Assembly (NCBI RefSeq): GCF_011761355.1
Contig: NZ_JAASRW010000004.1
Span: forward strand, 299,866 to 363,865
Source: Paenibacillus lupini
Lineage (GTDB): Bacteria > Bacillota > Bacilli > Paenibacillales > Paenibacillaceae
Length of the DNA stretch: 64,000 bases
Direction of reading: 5' to 3'
The notes beneath the pieces were generated by a model. That model did no database searches and was not told where the DNA came from. It worked only from the letters and a program-made list of their open reading frames with translations. The number at the start of each line of letters is the position of its first letter. Position 1 is the stretch's first letter. Made by a program: the position numbers and the translations under genes. Shown piece by piece: positions 53,818 to 62,592 of the stretch.

Positions 53818-54621
53818 TTACTCTAAACCAAACCCAATCGAGTCTAACCACTCCACGCATAATCCGAACCAATGCTCGCAATGGGGATTAGGCGTATTCA
53901 CTTCGGTGTTGCACAAGGAAAGTCCATGCTGTCCTTTATTGAAGATATGGCATTCGAACGATACATTTGCTCGGCGCAAAGCACTGATCATGAGCAGCGC
54001 ATTCTCGATCGTCACGGCCTGATCATCCTCTGTATGCCAGATGAATGTTGGAGGCGTTTCACTGTTCACACGTTTCTCAATGGAATAGAAGCCGGATATC
54101 TGATCGTCTTCCCATGAGCCGCTCAGGTTGTAGAAGGATTCCCGATGGGCGAATTCGCCTGAGGTAATAACGGGATACCCCAAAATCATAGCATTTGGCT
54201 TCAATGCATCTCCTGTGTAACCCAGTCGTTCCATAAGGGTAGGTTCATTCCACATCGTACCGCTTGCTGCTGCCAGATGTCCTCCAGCAGAAAATCCGCA
54301 AACTGCGATCTTGTCCGCTGCAATACGCCATTCTTCAGCATGCTCTTTCAGAATCCGGATCGATTCTAAAACTTCGATCATTGGCTGCATATTTCTGGCA
54401 TCCTCCTGACAGGAGTAACGGAGGACAGCTGCATGATAGCCCGCGTTATAGAACGCAATCGCAACCGGCTCGGCTTCCCGTTCAGATACGAATCGGTACG
54501 CACCTCCGGGAGTGATCAAAATAATAGGACGTGCTTTTTCCCTCAATTCCACAATGTCGTGCAAATAAAGCGTCAATGTTGCCCCACTACTGTGCTCTAG
54601 TTTAATCGTATCCAGCTTCAT
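53818..54621 (-). CDS. Alpha/beta hydrolase (esterase, BD-FAE/AXE-like)
   Basis: A 267-residue cytosolic esterase. The oxyanion motif is ITPGGAYRFVSERE near 36, nucleophile Ser in CGFSAGGHLAAASG near 111, acid Asp in WHTEDDQAV near 205 and catalytic His in NKGQHGLSL near 236. Such enzymes deacetylate sugars or xylo-oligosaccharides. AGGGGG lies 12 bases before the ATG. No glycosidase is adjacent; the nearest carbohydrate genes are the TRAP/GH4 region 8 kb away. Confidence 0.92.
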   Translation of the reverse strand: MKLDTIKLEHSSGATLTLYLHDIVELREKARPIILITPGGAYRFVSEREAEPVAIAFYNAGYHAAVLRYSCQEDARNMQPMIEVLESIRILKEHAEEWRIAADKIAVCGFSAGGHLAAASGTMWNEPTLMERLGYTGDALKPNAMILGYPVITSGEFAHRESFYNLSGSWEDDQISGFYSIEKRVNSETPPTFIWHTEDDQAVTIENALLMISALRRANVSFECHIFNKGQHGLSLCNTEVNTPNPHCEHWFGLCVEWLDSIGFGLE

Positions 54622-54940
54622 CGATTATCATATCCCCCTGTATTTGTCGTTTAATAATTTCCGCAATCTCTCCCAAGCTTAGCGCAATTTCCATCGAGAT
54701 TCTCGCTCTATTTTGTGCAGTTGTAATAGAAGAAGGTGCCCTAAGGAGAGGAAACCACTCCGCGGCATCGGGGGTTCTTTGTTGTGCCTAGAAACAGTGT
54801 GCCATCAATTAGACAATATCCAAAGATGGTGATTCTGCCCAAGGGCAGATGCACAGTCCATCGGCTTGAGTTTAACGTAATCCTATATAAAAATATATTG
54901 ATAGGTATTTCCCAACTGTAGTCTAACGGAGGATAAAAAC
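54622..54940. other. Intergenic region with no recognised feature
   Basis: 319 bases between the divergent esterase and the DUF1259 gene. It must hold both promoters, but I see no convincing -35/-10 pair, palindrome or repeat-family match. Confidence 0.45.
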
Positions 54941-54956
54941 ATGGAGGGGAAGACGG

Positions 54957-55355
54957 ATGCCCAATAATGGTACACTTTGCGAGAAGTTTTCAAGGATTAT
55001 CGGAGGGCTGCCTGGCTTTGCTGGAGGAAAATGCGTTTCCACGATAAATCGAAATAAAATACGTGCAACAATCTTGGGAAAAAAATTTAGAGTTACGACT
55101 TCTTTTTCATATGAATCCTTAAGCGAGAAAACGGGCAGAGCGCTTTGTTTAGGGAGAGCCGCATTTTTAGAGAAAGAAGTCAATCCTTTCATTACGGCTA
55201 TTCGCAAACAAGGGATAAAAGTGACATCTATCCGCAATGAATGGCTTTTCGAGCATCCCCGCTTGATTTATATCAATATTGAAACGGTTGCTAGACCATT
55301 AGATTTCGCCAGAAAAGTTAGACGAGCGTTGAGTTCTGTCCGGTCATCAGGCTAA
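54957..55355 (+). CDS. DUF1259 domain protein (LppY/LpqO-like)
   Basis: A 132-residue single-domain protein without signal peptide. DUF1259 features: TLCEKFSRIIGG at the N-terminus, GRALCLGRAAFLEKEVNPFI near 78 and IRNEWLFEHPRLIYINIET near 105. Function unknown. AGGGG lies 7 bases before the ATG. An 8-codon upstream frame (54941-54967) with its own GGAGG overlaps this start, so translation may be coupled. Its base composition is more AT-rich than the neighbouring esterase. Confidence 0.8.
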   Translation: MPNNGTLCEKFSRIIGGLPGFAGGKCVSTINRNKIRATILGKKFRVTTSFSYESLSEKTGRALCLGRAAFLEKEVNPFITAIRKQGIKVTSIRNEWLFEHPRLIYINIETVARPLDFARKVRRALSSVRSSG

Positions 55356-55430
55356 TTAGATTTCTGTAAGAGACCAGCTCTTCAAGTATTCCTCAATTAA
55401 ACGCGGTGAGTACGAAAAAGGATAGGAGAG

Positions 55431-55461
55431 TAGGGTGTCCCAAACAGGGGGCACCCTATTT
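55431..55461 (+). terminator. Terminator of the DUF1259 gene
   Basis: Arms TAGGGTG-CC and GG-GCACCCTA, then TTTTT. It also faces the convergent cupin gene. Confidence 0.8.
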
Positions 55462-55471
55462 TTCTGCATAA

Positions 55472-55789
55472 TTAGCGTTTCAGCAAATCCTCACGCACCG
55501 GTGTGAACACATCCAGCAGGACGGATGCTTCCAGCGCTGTTACACCATGCTTCGCTCCACCTGGGATGCAGATCGTATCGCCTGCTAAGAGCACTGTTTC
55601 CACGTCATTAATCCGGAACGCTATCTTTCCTTTCATACAGTAGCTCATCTGCTCATGCGGATGACTATGCTCATAACCTTCAGCTCCTGGTTCAAAATGC
55701 ACCTCCATCATCATCAAACTGTCGCCAGCCTGTTTGATACAGCGGGTAACGCCGGGCTCCGCTTTTTCCCACATTCCTATGTTGCTCAT
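55472..55789 (-). CDS. Cupin domain protein
   Basis: A 105-residue single beta-barrel cupin. Motif 1: FEPGAEGYEHSHPHEQMSYC-type stretch near 33-52 with three candidate metal His and Glu; motif 2: GDTICIPGGAKHGV near 70-83 with the fourth His. Small cupins of this type bind a metal and may act on or sense sugars or small acids. Single gene between the DUF1259 gene and the divergent TRAP operon. Confidence 0.9.
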   Translation of the reverse strand: MSNIGMWEKAEPGVTRCIKQAGDSLMMMEVHFEPGAEGYEHSHPHEQMSYCMKGKIAFRINDVETVLLAGDTICIPGGAKHGVTALEASVLLDVFTPVREDLLKR

Positions 55790-55991
55790 CGCAAATCACT
55801 CTCCTTAACTGAAATTTCACTAGTGCTCATACGTGCAGTGTAACGCAGTTTGCCCTGTTCGGGCAGTGCCAATGGGAAGAAACTAAAAAAACTACAAAAA
55901 AATATAAGATTACCCAAATACGGCTTTAGGGACCTCGCCGCTACAATAAACATGCAGGCCATGTGCCTTACAAATTGTAGGGGGAGGATAA

Positions 55992-56489
55992 ATGAAAACG
56001 CTTAAAAAAATTGCGCTGGCTATAGACACGGTACTGGAATCCATTACGCTTATTGGTCTTCTAACGATGATTATCATCGTTACCGTGCAAGTGTTTACCC
56101 GCAAGGTATTTAATTTTGTGTTTCACAGCTCGGAAGAAATTACGATGCTGCTTATGGTCTGGTTTTCTTTCCTCGGCATCGCTTTTGGCTTTCGAGAGTA
56201 TTTGCATATGGGGATTGATTCTTTTACAGCAAAGCTGCCAAAGGTCGTTAACCTGGTGCTTGATAAAATCATCGGCATCACCATCTTTGCTTTTGGCGTG
56301 TATCTCATTTATTACGGCTGGGACTTTACGAAGCTGATGAGTGAATCCGAGCTCCCGGCAACCGGCTGGCCTAACAGCCTGCTGTACCTCGTAATGCCGA
56401 TTACGGGCGTGTTAGTCTGCATCTACGCATTTCTGCAATTAATCGGGATCGATACGAGAAGGCACCGGGAAATAGGAGGGCATGAATAA
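55992..56489 (+). CDS. TRAP transporter small permease (DctQ)
   Basis: A 165-residue membrane subunit with four spans; VWFSFLGIAFGFREYLHMGI near 55 is typical of DctQ. It works with DctM and DctP in Na+-driven uptake of organic or sugar acids. GTAGGGGGAGGATAA precedes the ATG. Its stop overlaps the dctM start by one base. Confidence 0.93.
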   Translation: MKTLKKIALAIDTVLESITLIGLLTMIIIVTVQVFTRKVFNFVFHSSEEITMLLMVWFSFLGIAFGFREYLHMGIDSFTAKLPKVVNLVLDKIIGITIFAFGVYLIYYGWDFTKLMSESELPATGWPNSLLYLVMPITGVLVCIYAFLQLIGIDTRRHREIGGHE

Positions 56490-57784
56490 TGGACAGCACG
56501 GCAATTGCCACATGTATACTTGCGGGGAGTTTTATCTTGTTCGTCCTGCTTCGGTTCCCGATTGCGCTTGGGCTGGCGGGTTCTTCAATCCTAACTCTGC
56601 TGTATCTGAAGGTGCCGCTTGCAACAATCGGTCAGACTATGATTCAAGGCATGAATTCGTATTCGCTACTTACGATTCCGTTCTTTATATTGGCCGGGCA
56701 GATCATGAGTGAAGGGAAAATGGCTCTGCGCCTCATCAATCTGGCTCAGCTTATAGTAGGCGGTATTCGGGGCGGGCTTGCTATGGTGAACTGCGTAGCT
56801 TGTATGTTTTTCGGCAATATATCCGGTTCGGCCATCGCGGACGTGTCCTCCATTGGTTCGGTTATGATTCCGTCCATGAAGAAGAAGGGTTACGATACGG
56901 ATTATTCAGTTGGTGTGACGGTATCGTCAGCCATTCAGGGCGTCGTTGTACCTCCGAGCCATAACCTGGTGTTGTATTCGCTCGCAGCAGGTGGGGGCAT
57001 CTCGATTACAAGCTTATTTCTTGCAGGCATTGTTCCAGGCATTATGATGTGTGCTGCGCTTATGGCAACCAGCTACGTTTTTGCTGTGAAACGTGGTTAT
57101 GAGAAGGACGATCCCGTCGCTCGCAAAGATGTTCCGCGTATCTTGTTTGACGGCTTTATGTCGCTGTTGACGGCGGTCATTATTTTGGGTGGTATATTTA
57201 CCGGTTGGTTTACCGCAACGGAAAGCGGCGCGATTGCCTGCCTGTATGCTTTTATCCTTACCTTCTTTATTTACCGGGATATTCCGTTGAAGCGTATGAC
57301 CGTTATATTGAAAAGAACCTTCCGAACGGTATCCATGGTGCTGTTCCTGATCGCTGCCTCTGCTGCTTTCAGCTGGGTGCTTGCCTATTTGCAGGTGCCG
57401 GGCATGATTACGGATTGGATGTTGAACATCTCAGACAATCCGATTATTATTCTGCTCATCATTAATATCGTTCTGCTGTTGCTGGGTGCTCCGATGGATA
57501 TGGCACCACTGATCCTGATCATGACGCCGATCCTGCTTCCGGTTGTTACATCGATTGGGATGGACCCTGTTCATTTTGGCATCATCCTTATGTTGAACCT
57601 TGGCATTGGGCTGCTGACCCCTCCGGTTGGAACCGTTCTGTTTGTGGGTGCGGCCATCGGCAACATCTCCATATCACAAGCAACCAAAGCGATGATGCCT
57701 TTCTTCTACGTATTATGTATCGTCCTGCTTATCCTTACCTATATACCGGGAATTGTAATGTGGCTGCCCAATATGGTGCAATAG
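56489..57784 (+). CDS. TRAP transporter large permease (DctM)
   Basis: A 431-residue ion-coupled translocator with about 12 spans. Family stretches: GMNSYSLLTIPFFILAGQIM near 52, GNISGSAIADVSSIGSVMIP near 112, PPSHNLVLYSLAAGGGIS near 155 and MDMAPLILIMTPILLPVV near 335. The coupling to Na+ is inferred from the family. The substrate is set by DctP. Confidence 0.95.
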   Translation: MDSTAIATCILAGSFILFVLLRFPIALGLAGSSILTLLYLKVPLATIGQTMIQGMNSYSLLTIPFFILAGQIMSEGKMALRLINLAQLIVGGIRGGLAMVNCVACMFFGNISGSAIADVSSIGSVMIPSMKKKGYDTDYSVGVTVSSAIQGVVVPPSHNLVLYSLAAGGGISITSLFLAGIVPGIMMCAALMATSYVFAVKRGYEKDDPVARKDVPRILFDGFMSLLTAVIILGGIFTGWFTATESGAIACLYAFILTFFIYRDIPLKRMTVILKRTFRTVSMVLFLIAASAAFSWVLAYLQVPGMITDWMLNISDNPIIILLIINIVLLLLGAPMDMAPLILIMTPILLPVVTSIGMDPVHFGIILMLNLGIGLLTPPVGTVLFVGAAIGNISISQATKAMMPFFYVLCIVLLILTYIPGIVMWLPNMVQ

Positions 57785-57819
57785 ATATGTAATTGGAACT
57801 ATTTAAATGATTCTAACAA

Positions 57820-57833
57820 TGTATGCGCTTTCC
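57820..57833. promoter_or_regulatory. Weak cre-like site before dctP
   Basis: TGTATGCGCTTTCC matches the CcpA consensus at 12 of 14 positions. It lies in the 99-base gap between dctM and dctP. Confidence 0.3.
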
Positions 57834-57883
57834 TAAAAGGAAGGCTTTATCGTATAATTCAAAAATAGAGGAGCGAACTTGTT

Positions 57884-58912
57884 ATGAACAAAGGAAAATG
57901 GGGATCTATTCTAGCCGTTTCTATGTGTGCTATCATGCTTGCTAGCTGCAGTTCTAATACGAAAGAAACGATCGATAGCACCAATTCGGGAGGCAGCGCC
58001 GCCGAAGGGCCTAAGTATACGTTCCGTCTGGCAGATACACATCCGGAGGGTTATCCGACAGTAGTAGGCGACCGGAAGTTTGCTGAGTTGGTGAATGAAA
58101 AATCCGGTGGCCGCATTAAAGTGGAAGTATTCCCTTCGTCTCAGCTGGGTGAAGAGAAAGCGGTTATCGAGCAGGTGCAGCTCGGTGCAATTGAGCTTAC
58201 GCGTGTCAGCACAGGTGCGCTTGGCGGATTCAACAAGGAATACGAAGTATTCAGCTTGCCATATATCTTCAATAGTGATGAGCATTTGTGGAAATTCCTG
58301 GAGAGTGACAAGGGCAAAGAGCTGCTGGGCAGCCTGGAGTCTTCTCGCATGAAGGGTCTTGCGTATTACAGCTCCGGCGCTCGCAATTTCTACTCGACGA
58401 AGCCTCTTACCAGTATTAAAGATATGAAGGGTCTTAAGGTGCGAGTCATTCAGAATAAAGTGAACATCGATCTGATGGAAGCACTTGGAGCCAATGCAAC
58501 ACCGATGGCTTATGGTGAGGTATTTGGCGCTTTGCAGACGGGTGTCATCGATGCCGCAGAAAACAATTACCCAAGCTATGATACGTCCAACCACTATCAA
58601 CAGGCCAAAAACTTGATTCTTGATGAGCATCAGCGGGTACCGGAAGTGCTGCTTGTCAGCAAGATTACTTGGGATAAACTTTCCGATGCGGATAAAAAGA
58701 TTATGAGCGAAGCCGCGCAGGAGTCAGTAGCGACACAACGCGCGGAATGGGATCGATTCGAGAAGCAGTCGGAAGAGAAAATTAAGGCAGCTGGTGTCAC
58801 TATTACCGAGGTAACTGATTTTACACCTTGGAAAGAAGCGGTGAAGCCGGTCATTGAGAAGTACCGAGCCGATTATAGCGATATTCTGGACGCGATTGAG
58901 AAAGCCGAATAA
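57884..58912 (+). CDS. TRAP transporter substrate-binding lipoprotein (DctP)
   Basis: A 342-residue lipoprotein; lipobox LASC (Cys near residue 22), then a Ser/Gly linker. DctP features: FRLADTHPEGYPTV, VFPSSQLGEEKAVIEQVQLG, the substrate-gripping Arg in GLKVRVIQNKVNIDLMEALG near 185 and VFGALQTGVIDAAENNYPSY near 210. These patterns are those of C4-dicarboxylate/sugar-acid binders. It comes last in the operon (Q-M-P order), followed by the kinase gene 79 bases later. Confidence 0.95.
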   Translation: MNKGKWGSILAVSMCAIMLASCSSNTKETIDSTNSGGSAAEGPKYTFRLADTHPEGYPTVVGDRKFAELVNEKSGGRIKVEVFPSSQLGEEKAVIEQVQLGAIELTRVSTGALGGFNKEYEVFSLPYIFNSDEHLWKFLESDKGKELLGSLESSRMKGLAYYSSGARNFYSTKPLTSIKDMKGLKVRVIQNKVNIDLMEALGANATPMAYGEVFGALQTGVIDAAENNYPSYDTSNHYQQAKNLILDEHQRVPEVLLVSKITWDKLSDADKKIMSEAAQESVATQRAEWDRFEKQSEEKIKAAGVTITEVTDFTPWKEAVKPVIEKYRADYSDILDAIEKAE

Positions 58913-58991
58913 ACAATGAAGAGAGGCTGACTCCCGGTTTCCTTCTGATAGGTTTGATTTGGCGACGCGTCAATTCAGGGGGGGACCGGGT

Positions 58992-60830
58992 ATGCGTCTG
59001 AAACAAGCTTACCGATTAGGGCAGGCACTGCATAAACTGCTGTTTTTGAAAGACCGGCCGCTTGCGGTCAAGCTGCTTGTGTTCTTGGCCTTGCTTGTTG
59101 TTGTGCCTTTGACGGTTGTGGGGCTGATCTCTTATAGCAATTCGTCAGCGAGTCTGAAGGATGCTGCCAGCCGCAGCAGCTGGCAAATTATTGAGCAGGT
59201 GAAATCGCATATTGAATATTACATCCGTGATTTCGAGATCGATTCCATTAAGCTGCTCAATCAGCCTGAGATGAAGACCATGCTTTTGGCAGACAGCACG
59301 GATGAGCTCCAAACCTTTCGTCCGTCCATTATGCAGCATTTCAAGGATATTGCTTATTCACGCCCGGATATTTCCCGAATTACATTGCTGGTAGAGAATA
59401 GAGCTGTCTTTGATACCGGGAACGATATGGATATGCAGCTTGCTGCCAAGCTGGAGCAGGAGACTTGGTATGATACCGTTCCAATGAACGGTGATATTAA
59501 GCTGATCAGTCGTCTGTCCAGCCGAGGTGGTAGTGCTGCAGAGCCCGTCATTTCGATCGTAAAGCGAATTATTGATTCCAGGACGCTGGAGCCGGTAGGC
59601 ATGTTAATTATGGATATCAACTTCAAACGGATTCAGGAAATCGCCTATAACGTCACCGTTGGCCGCTCGGGCTATATGGCGATTATAGACGAGAATGGGC
59701 AGTACATTTATCACCCGGACCCGTCCATGATTGGCAGCAAGGCCGAATTTCGCTACGCGGATTGGATGCTGCAGCAGGATGATGGTTATTTCCAAAGCGG
59801 GAAAGGACCGTTTTATACGTTTAACCGCTCCTCCTATTTGAATTGGCATCTGGTAACGGTTATGCCTAACGAGGAGCTTAATCGGGGCGTCGCTTATATT
59901 GGGCGTACGATTTTGCTTACTGTATTAATTACTTTGGTTATGGCTTATTTGCTGGCAGCTGCCTTTGCTGCTAGTATCGTTGCTCCGATTCGTAAGCTGC
60001 AGTTTTTCATGAAGCGGGTGAAGGATGGCAATTTCGCGGAGCGGGCAAAGGTCGAGTCGAAAGACGAGATTGGTATTCTAACCAATGACTTCAACCAGAT
60101 GGTCGAGAAGGTGGAACAGCTGATGAAGGAGGTCTACACCTCTGAGCTGCGGGAAGCAGATCTGTCGCTTAGGCAAAAGGAAATGGAGCTGAAGGTGCTC
60201 CAATCGCAGGTGAATCCACATTTTCTATACAATGCGCTGGAAACGGTGCGTGGTATGGCGCTTGAACAAGGGATAACGGATATTTCCAAGCTTGTGACCT
60301 CACTTGCGAAGATGCTCCGCTACAACTTGAGTCATGCTTCTCCAATTGTGACGCTTCGTGAAGAGTTGGCCATTTGCTGCATGTATCTGGATATCCAGAA
60401 GTTCCGTTTCGAGGAAAAGCTGCATTACCGCATTCATGTTCCAGATGAGGCGCTTGAACAATACATTCCCAAGTTCTCGCTGCAGCCGCTTGTTGAGAAT
60501 TGCGTCATTCATGGCACGGAAACGGGCACTTCCAGAGTGATGATTACGATATCCGCTGAATTGAATGGTTCCGATTATAAGGTTACGGTGGCTGATACGG
60601 GATCAGGTATAAAGCCTGATCGTTTAAAACTTATCGAGCGGGACTTACAGGAGAAGGAGCTGTCGACCGACGGGGCACATATCGGCATTATTAACGTCCA
60701 CCGCCGCATGATGCATTTGTTTGGGGAACGGTACGGCTTACGCCTTACAAGCCAAGCGGGGACAGGGACTACCGTTACGATTACTTTGCCGCTGAAGGAG
60801 GCATGCAGCCATGACGCAATCTCCGTATAA
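58992..60830 (+). CDS. Sensor histidine kinase (YesM-like), TRAP-linked
   Basis: 612 residues from this start. First span about 24-45, extracellular Cache sensor (MIIDENGQYIYHPDPSMIG-like AIIDENGQYIYHPDPSMI near 235), second span near 310-335, HAMP to 385, His_kinase motif LQSQVNPHFLYNALETVR and GHKL motifs LVENCVIHG and ADTGSGI. The ATG at 58992 follows a G-run ribosome-binding site; the frame upstream starts at a TTG without one. It overlaps the response regulator gene by 20 bases and probably controls the dct genes. Confidence 0.94.
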   Translation: MRLKQAYRLGQALHKLLFLKDRPLAVKLLVFLALLVVVPLTVVGLISYSNSSASLKDAASRSSWQIIEQVKSHIEYYIRDFEIDSIKLLNQPEMKTMLLADSTDELQTFRPSIMQHFKDIAYSRPDISRITLLVENRAVFDTGNDMDMQLAAKLEQETWYDTVPMNGDIKLISRLSSRGGSAAEPVISIVKRIIDSRTLEPVGMLIMDINFKRIQEIAYNVTVGRSGYMAIIDENGQYIYHPDPSMIGSKAEFRYADWMLQQDDGYFQSGKGPFYTFNRSSYLNWHLVTVMPNEELNRGVAYIGRTILLTVLITLVMAYLLAAAFAASIVAPIRKLQFFMKRVKDGNFAERAKVESKDEIGILTNDFNQMVEKVEQLMKEVYTSELREADLSLRQKEMELKVLQSQVNPHFLYNALETVRGMALEQGITDISKLVTSLAKMLRYNLSHASPIVTLREELAICCMYLDIQKFRFEEKLHYRIHVPDEALEQYIPKFSLQPLVENCVIHGTETGTSRVMITISAELNGSDYKVTVADTGSGIKPDRLKLIERDLQEKELSTDGAHIGIINVHRRMMHLFGERYGLRLTSQAGTGTTVTITLPLKEACSHDAISV

Positions 60831-61581
60831 AGTATTGGTGGTGGAGGATGAACGTTGGGTAAGAGTTGTTCTGCGGGAGGTTCTCCGCGAGACAGAGCTG
60901 CCTTTTCAAATTGTACAGGAGTGTACCAATGGCCTCGAAGCCTTGGACTGGCTGCAAGGACATACGGTCGATATGGTGCTGGCTGATGTTAAGATGCCTG
61001 TTATGGATGGTGTCTCCTTTATCGAACGGCTTGCCGATTTAAAGAATAGACCTCCTGTTGTTTTCATAAGCGGCTACGATGATTTTCATGCCGCACGCAA
61101 GGCGCTTCGATGCGGAGTGATTGATTATTTGATGAAGCCGGTCGAGGTTGAAGAGATGGCGAAGACGCTTGGCAAATGGATGGAGGAGCAGGAACGGAAG
61201 CAGGAGGCTTCGCAGGGCTCTAGCGCCTTAGGCATGGAAGAAGGCAAAAGCGAAATAATAGAGCGGGTACTTCAGCTGATTCACGAGCGTCCCGGACATG
61301 TCAGCCTAACTGAGCTTGCAGCCCAGGTTCATATGAATGCGAGTTATTTAAGCCAATATTTTAAGCAGCATACCGGTCGGAATTTTACCGATTACGTTGC
61401 TGGCCTTCGGATGGAAGAGGCGAAGATGCTTGTCGCTCGCACCTCGCTCCGTATTTCGGAAATTGCGGAGAGGCTAGGGTACAGTGACATTGCTTATTTC
61501 AGCAGCACATTCAAAAGAACAACCGGAAAAAGCCCGCTTGATTTCCGCAAGCAGGAGCTATTGCAGCGGAGCATCTTATGA
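60811..61581 (+). CDS. Response regulator with AraC-type DNA-binding domain, TRAP-linked
   Basis: A 256-residue YesN-like regulator without the long middle domain of the one at 12729. The receiver has Glu12/Asp13, phosphoacceptor Asp59 in LADVKMPVMDG and Lys in YLMKPV. The AraC double helix-turn-helix covers about 155-250 (LAAQVHMNASYLSQYFKQH; IAERLGYSDIAYFSSTFKRT in part). GGAGG lies 9 bases before the ATG. It ends 7 bases from the convergent AraC gene with no terminator visible between them. Confidence 0.95.
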   Translation: MTQSPYKVLVVEDERWVRVVLREVLRETELPFQIVQECTNGLEALDWLQGHTVDMVLADVKMPVMDGVSFIERLADLKNRPPVVFISGYDDFHAARKALRCGVIDYLMKPVEVEEMAKTLGKWMEEQERKQEASQGSSALGMEEGKSEIIERVLQLIHERPGHVSLTELAAQVHMNASYLSQYFKQHTGRNFTDYVAGLRMEEAKMLVARTSLRISEIAERLGYSDIAYFSSTFKRTTGKSPLDFRKQELLQRSIL

Positions 61582-61588
61582 GCTCAGC

Positions 61589-62425
61589 TCAATCGAACTT
61601 GGACGGCGGCACGTTATAGTATTTTTTGAAAGCTTTTGAGAACGTAAATGGATCAGGATAACCAAGAAAGCCCGCGATTTGTTGGACCGTGTATTTCTTT
61701 TGGTAGAGATAATCGCGGGCTTGGTTCATCTTGATCTGATAGATATATTGCCCCGGCGTAATGCCGAGGGCTTTTTTGAAATATGAGATAAAATATTTCT
61801 CCGAGATTCCCGCAAGTGCGGCAAGCTCACTCATCTTGATTGATTTGTTCAAATGGTCATAGATGTATTGGAAGATTGGCTGTAAAACATCGAGTGAGCC
61901 TTCTGATTTCCTCAGCTTTCTGCCGTTTAGGAAAGAGCCGGTGTAATGGCCGTGTCCGTGGAGTTCAATGATTTTGGCAATAACGGCTAATAGGCTGGCC
62001 TTCAGATATAGGCGGTTCCCCGAATGCTGCTTCTCCATTTGAGTAAATGATTTGTTAAACAGATCAGCTTCCTCGGATATGAATGCGTAAGGGATAATTC
62101 CTGATAACTGATAGTCATTCAAGATCCGCTGCTGCGCACCAATTCCATAATCAAAATGAACATAGACCAGATGGCATCCCTCCTCGGAGGAGGCTATATA
62201 GGGAATATGGGGGTAAAAGAAGATGACATCGCCCTCTCTCGCCGTATGTTCAATACCTGCGATTTGAATCTTGGCAGTCCCGGATTGAATAAACCAAATA
62301 TCATAATCGGTGTGTGCCTTATGCTCAATCCAATCTCCGCTATGTTCTTCCCCTCGACATGATTTCATGCGCAGCGTAATAAATTCAGACAGCTCGTTAA
62401 ATAGTTCCATGTCTATGTCTGGCAT
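61589..62425 (-). CDS. AraC family regulator with cupin sensor domain
   Basis: A 278-residue intact AraC protein. N-terminal cupin (about 25-100: AHTDYDIWFIQSGTAKIQIA, GDVIFFYPHIPYIA), linker, then the double helix-turn-helix (about 175-275: MSELAALAGISEKYFISYFK, IAGFLGYPDPFTFSKAFKKY). It is divergent from the GH4 glycosidase gene, separated by 167 bases, and is its likely regulator. It is a complete example of the architecture that is broken at 25495. Confidence 0.93.
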   Translation of the reverse strand: MPDIDMELFNELSEFITLRMKSCRGEEHSGDWIEHKAHTDYDIWFIQSGTAKIQIAGIEHTAREGDVIFFYPHIPYIASSEEGCHLVYVHFDYGIGAQQRILNDYQLSGIIPYAFISEEADLFNKSFTQMEKQHSGNRLYLKASLLAVIAKIIELHGHGHYTGSFLNGRKLRKSEGSLDVLQPIFQYIYDHLNKSIKMSELAALAGISEKYFISYFKKALGITPGQYIYQIKMNQARDYLYQKKYTVQQIAGFLGYPDPFTFSKAFKKYYNVPPSKFD

Positions 62426-62592
62426 GTAAGTGTTCCTCCACTATTAGACATCGGTTGCTTTCGTTCATTATATCAGCGGGTTTTAAGCCCATCAATCTTC
62501 TTACTATTTGACATGTTTGTGGAACTATCGCATATTCTGCTTTCTGTAGGCTTCTCTATAATGAGGGTATATCCGAAATAGGAGGGCTTAAT

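Noticed and set aside
57911-58630. A 239-codon minus-strand frame inside dctP
   Set aside because: It is fully contained in a gene with clear family motifs and is a codon-bias shadow.
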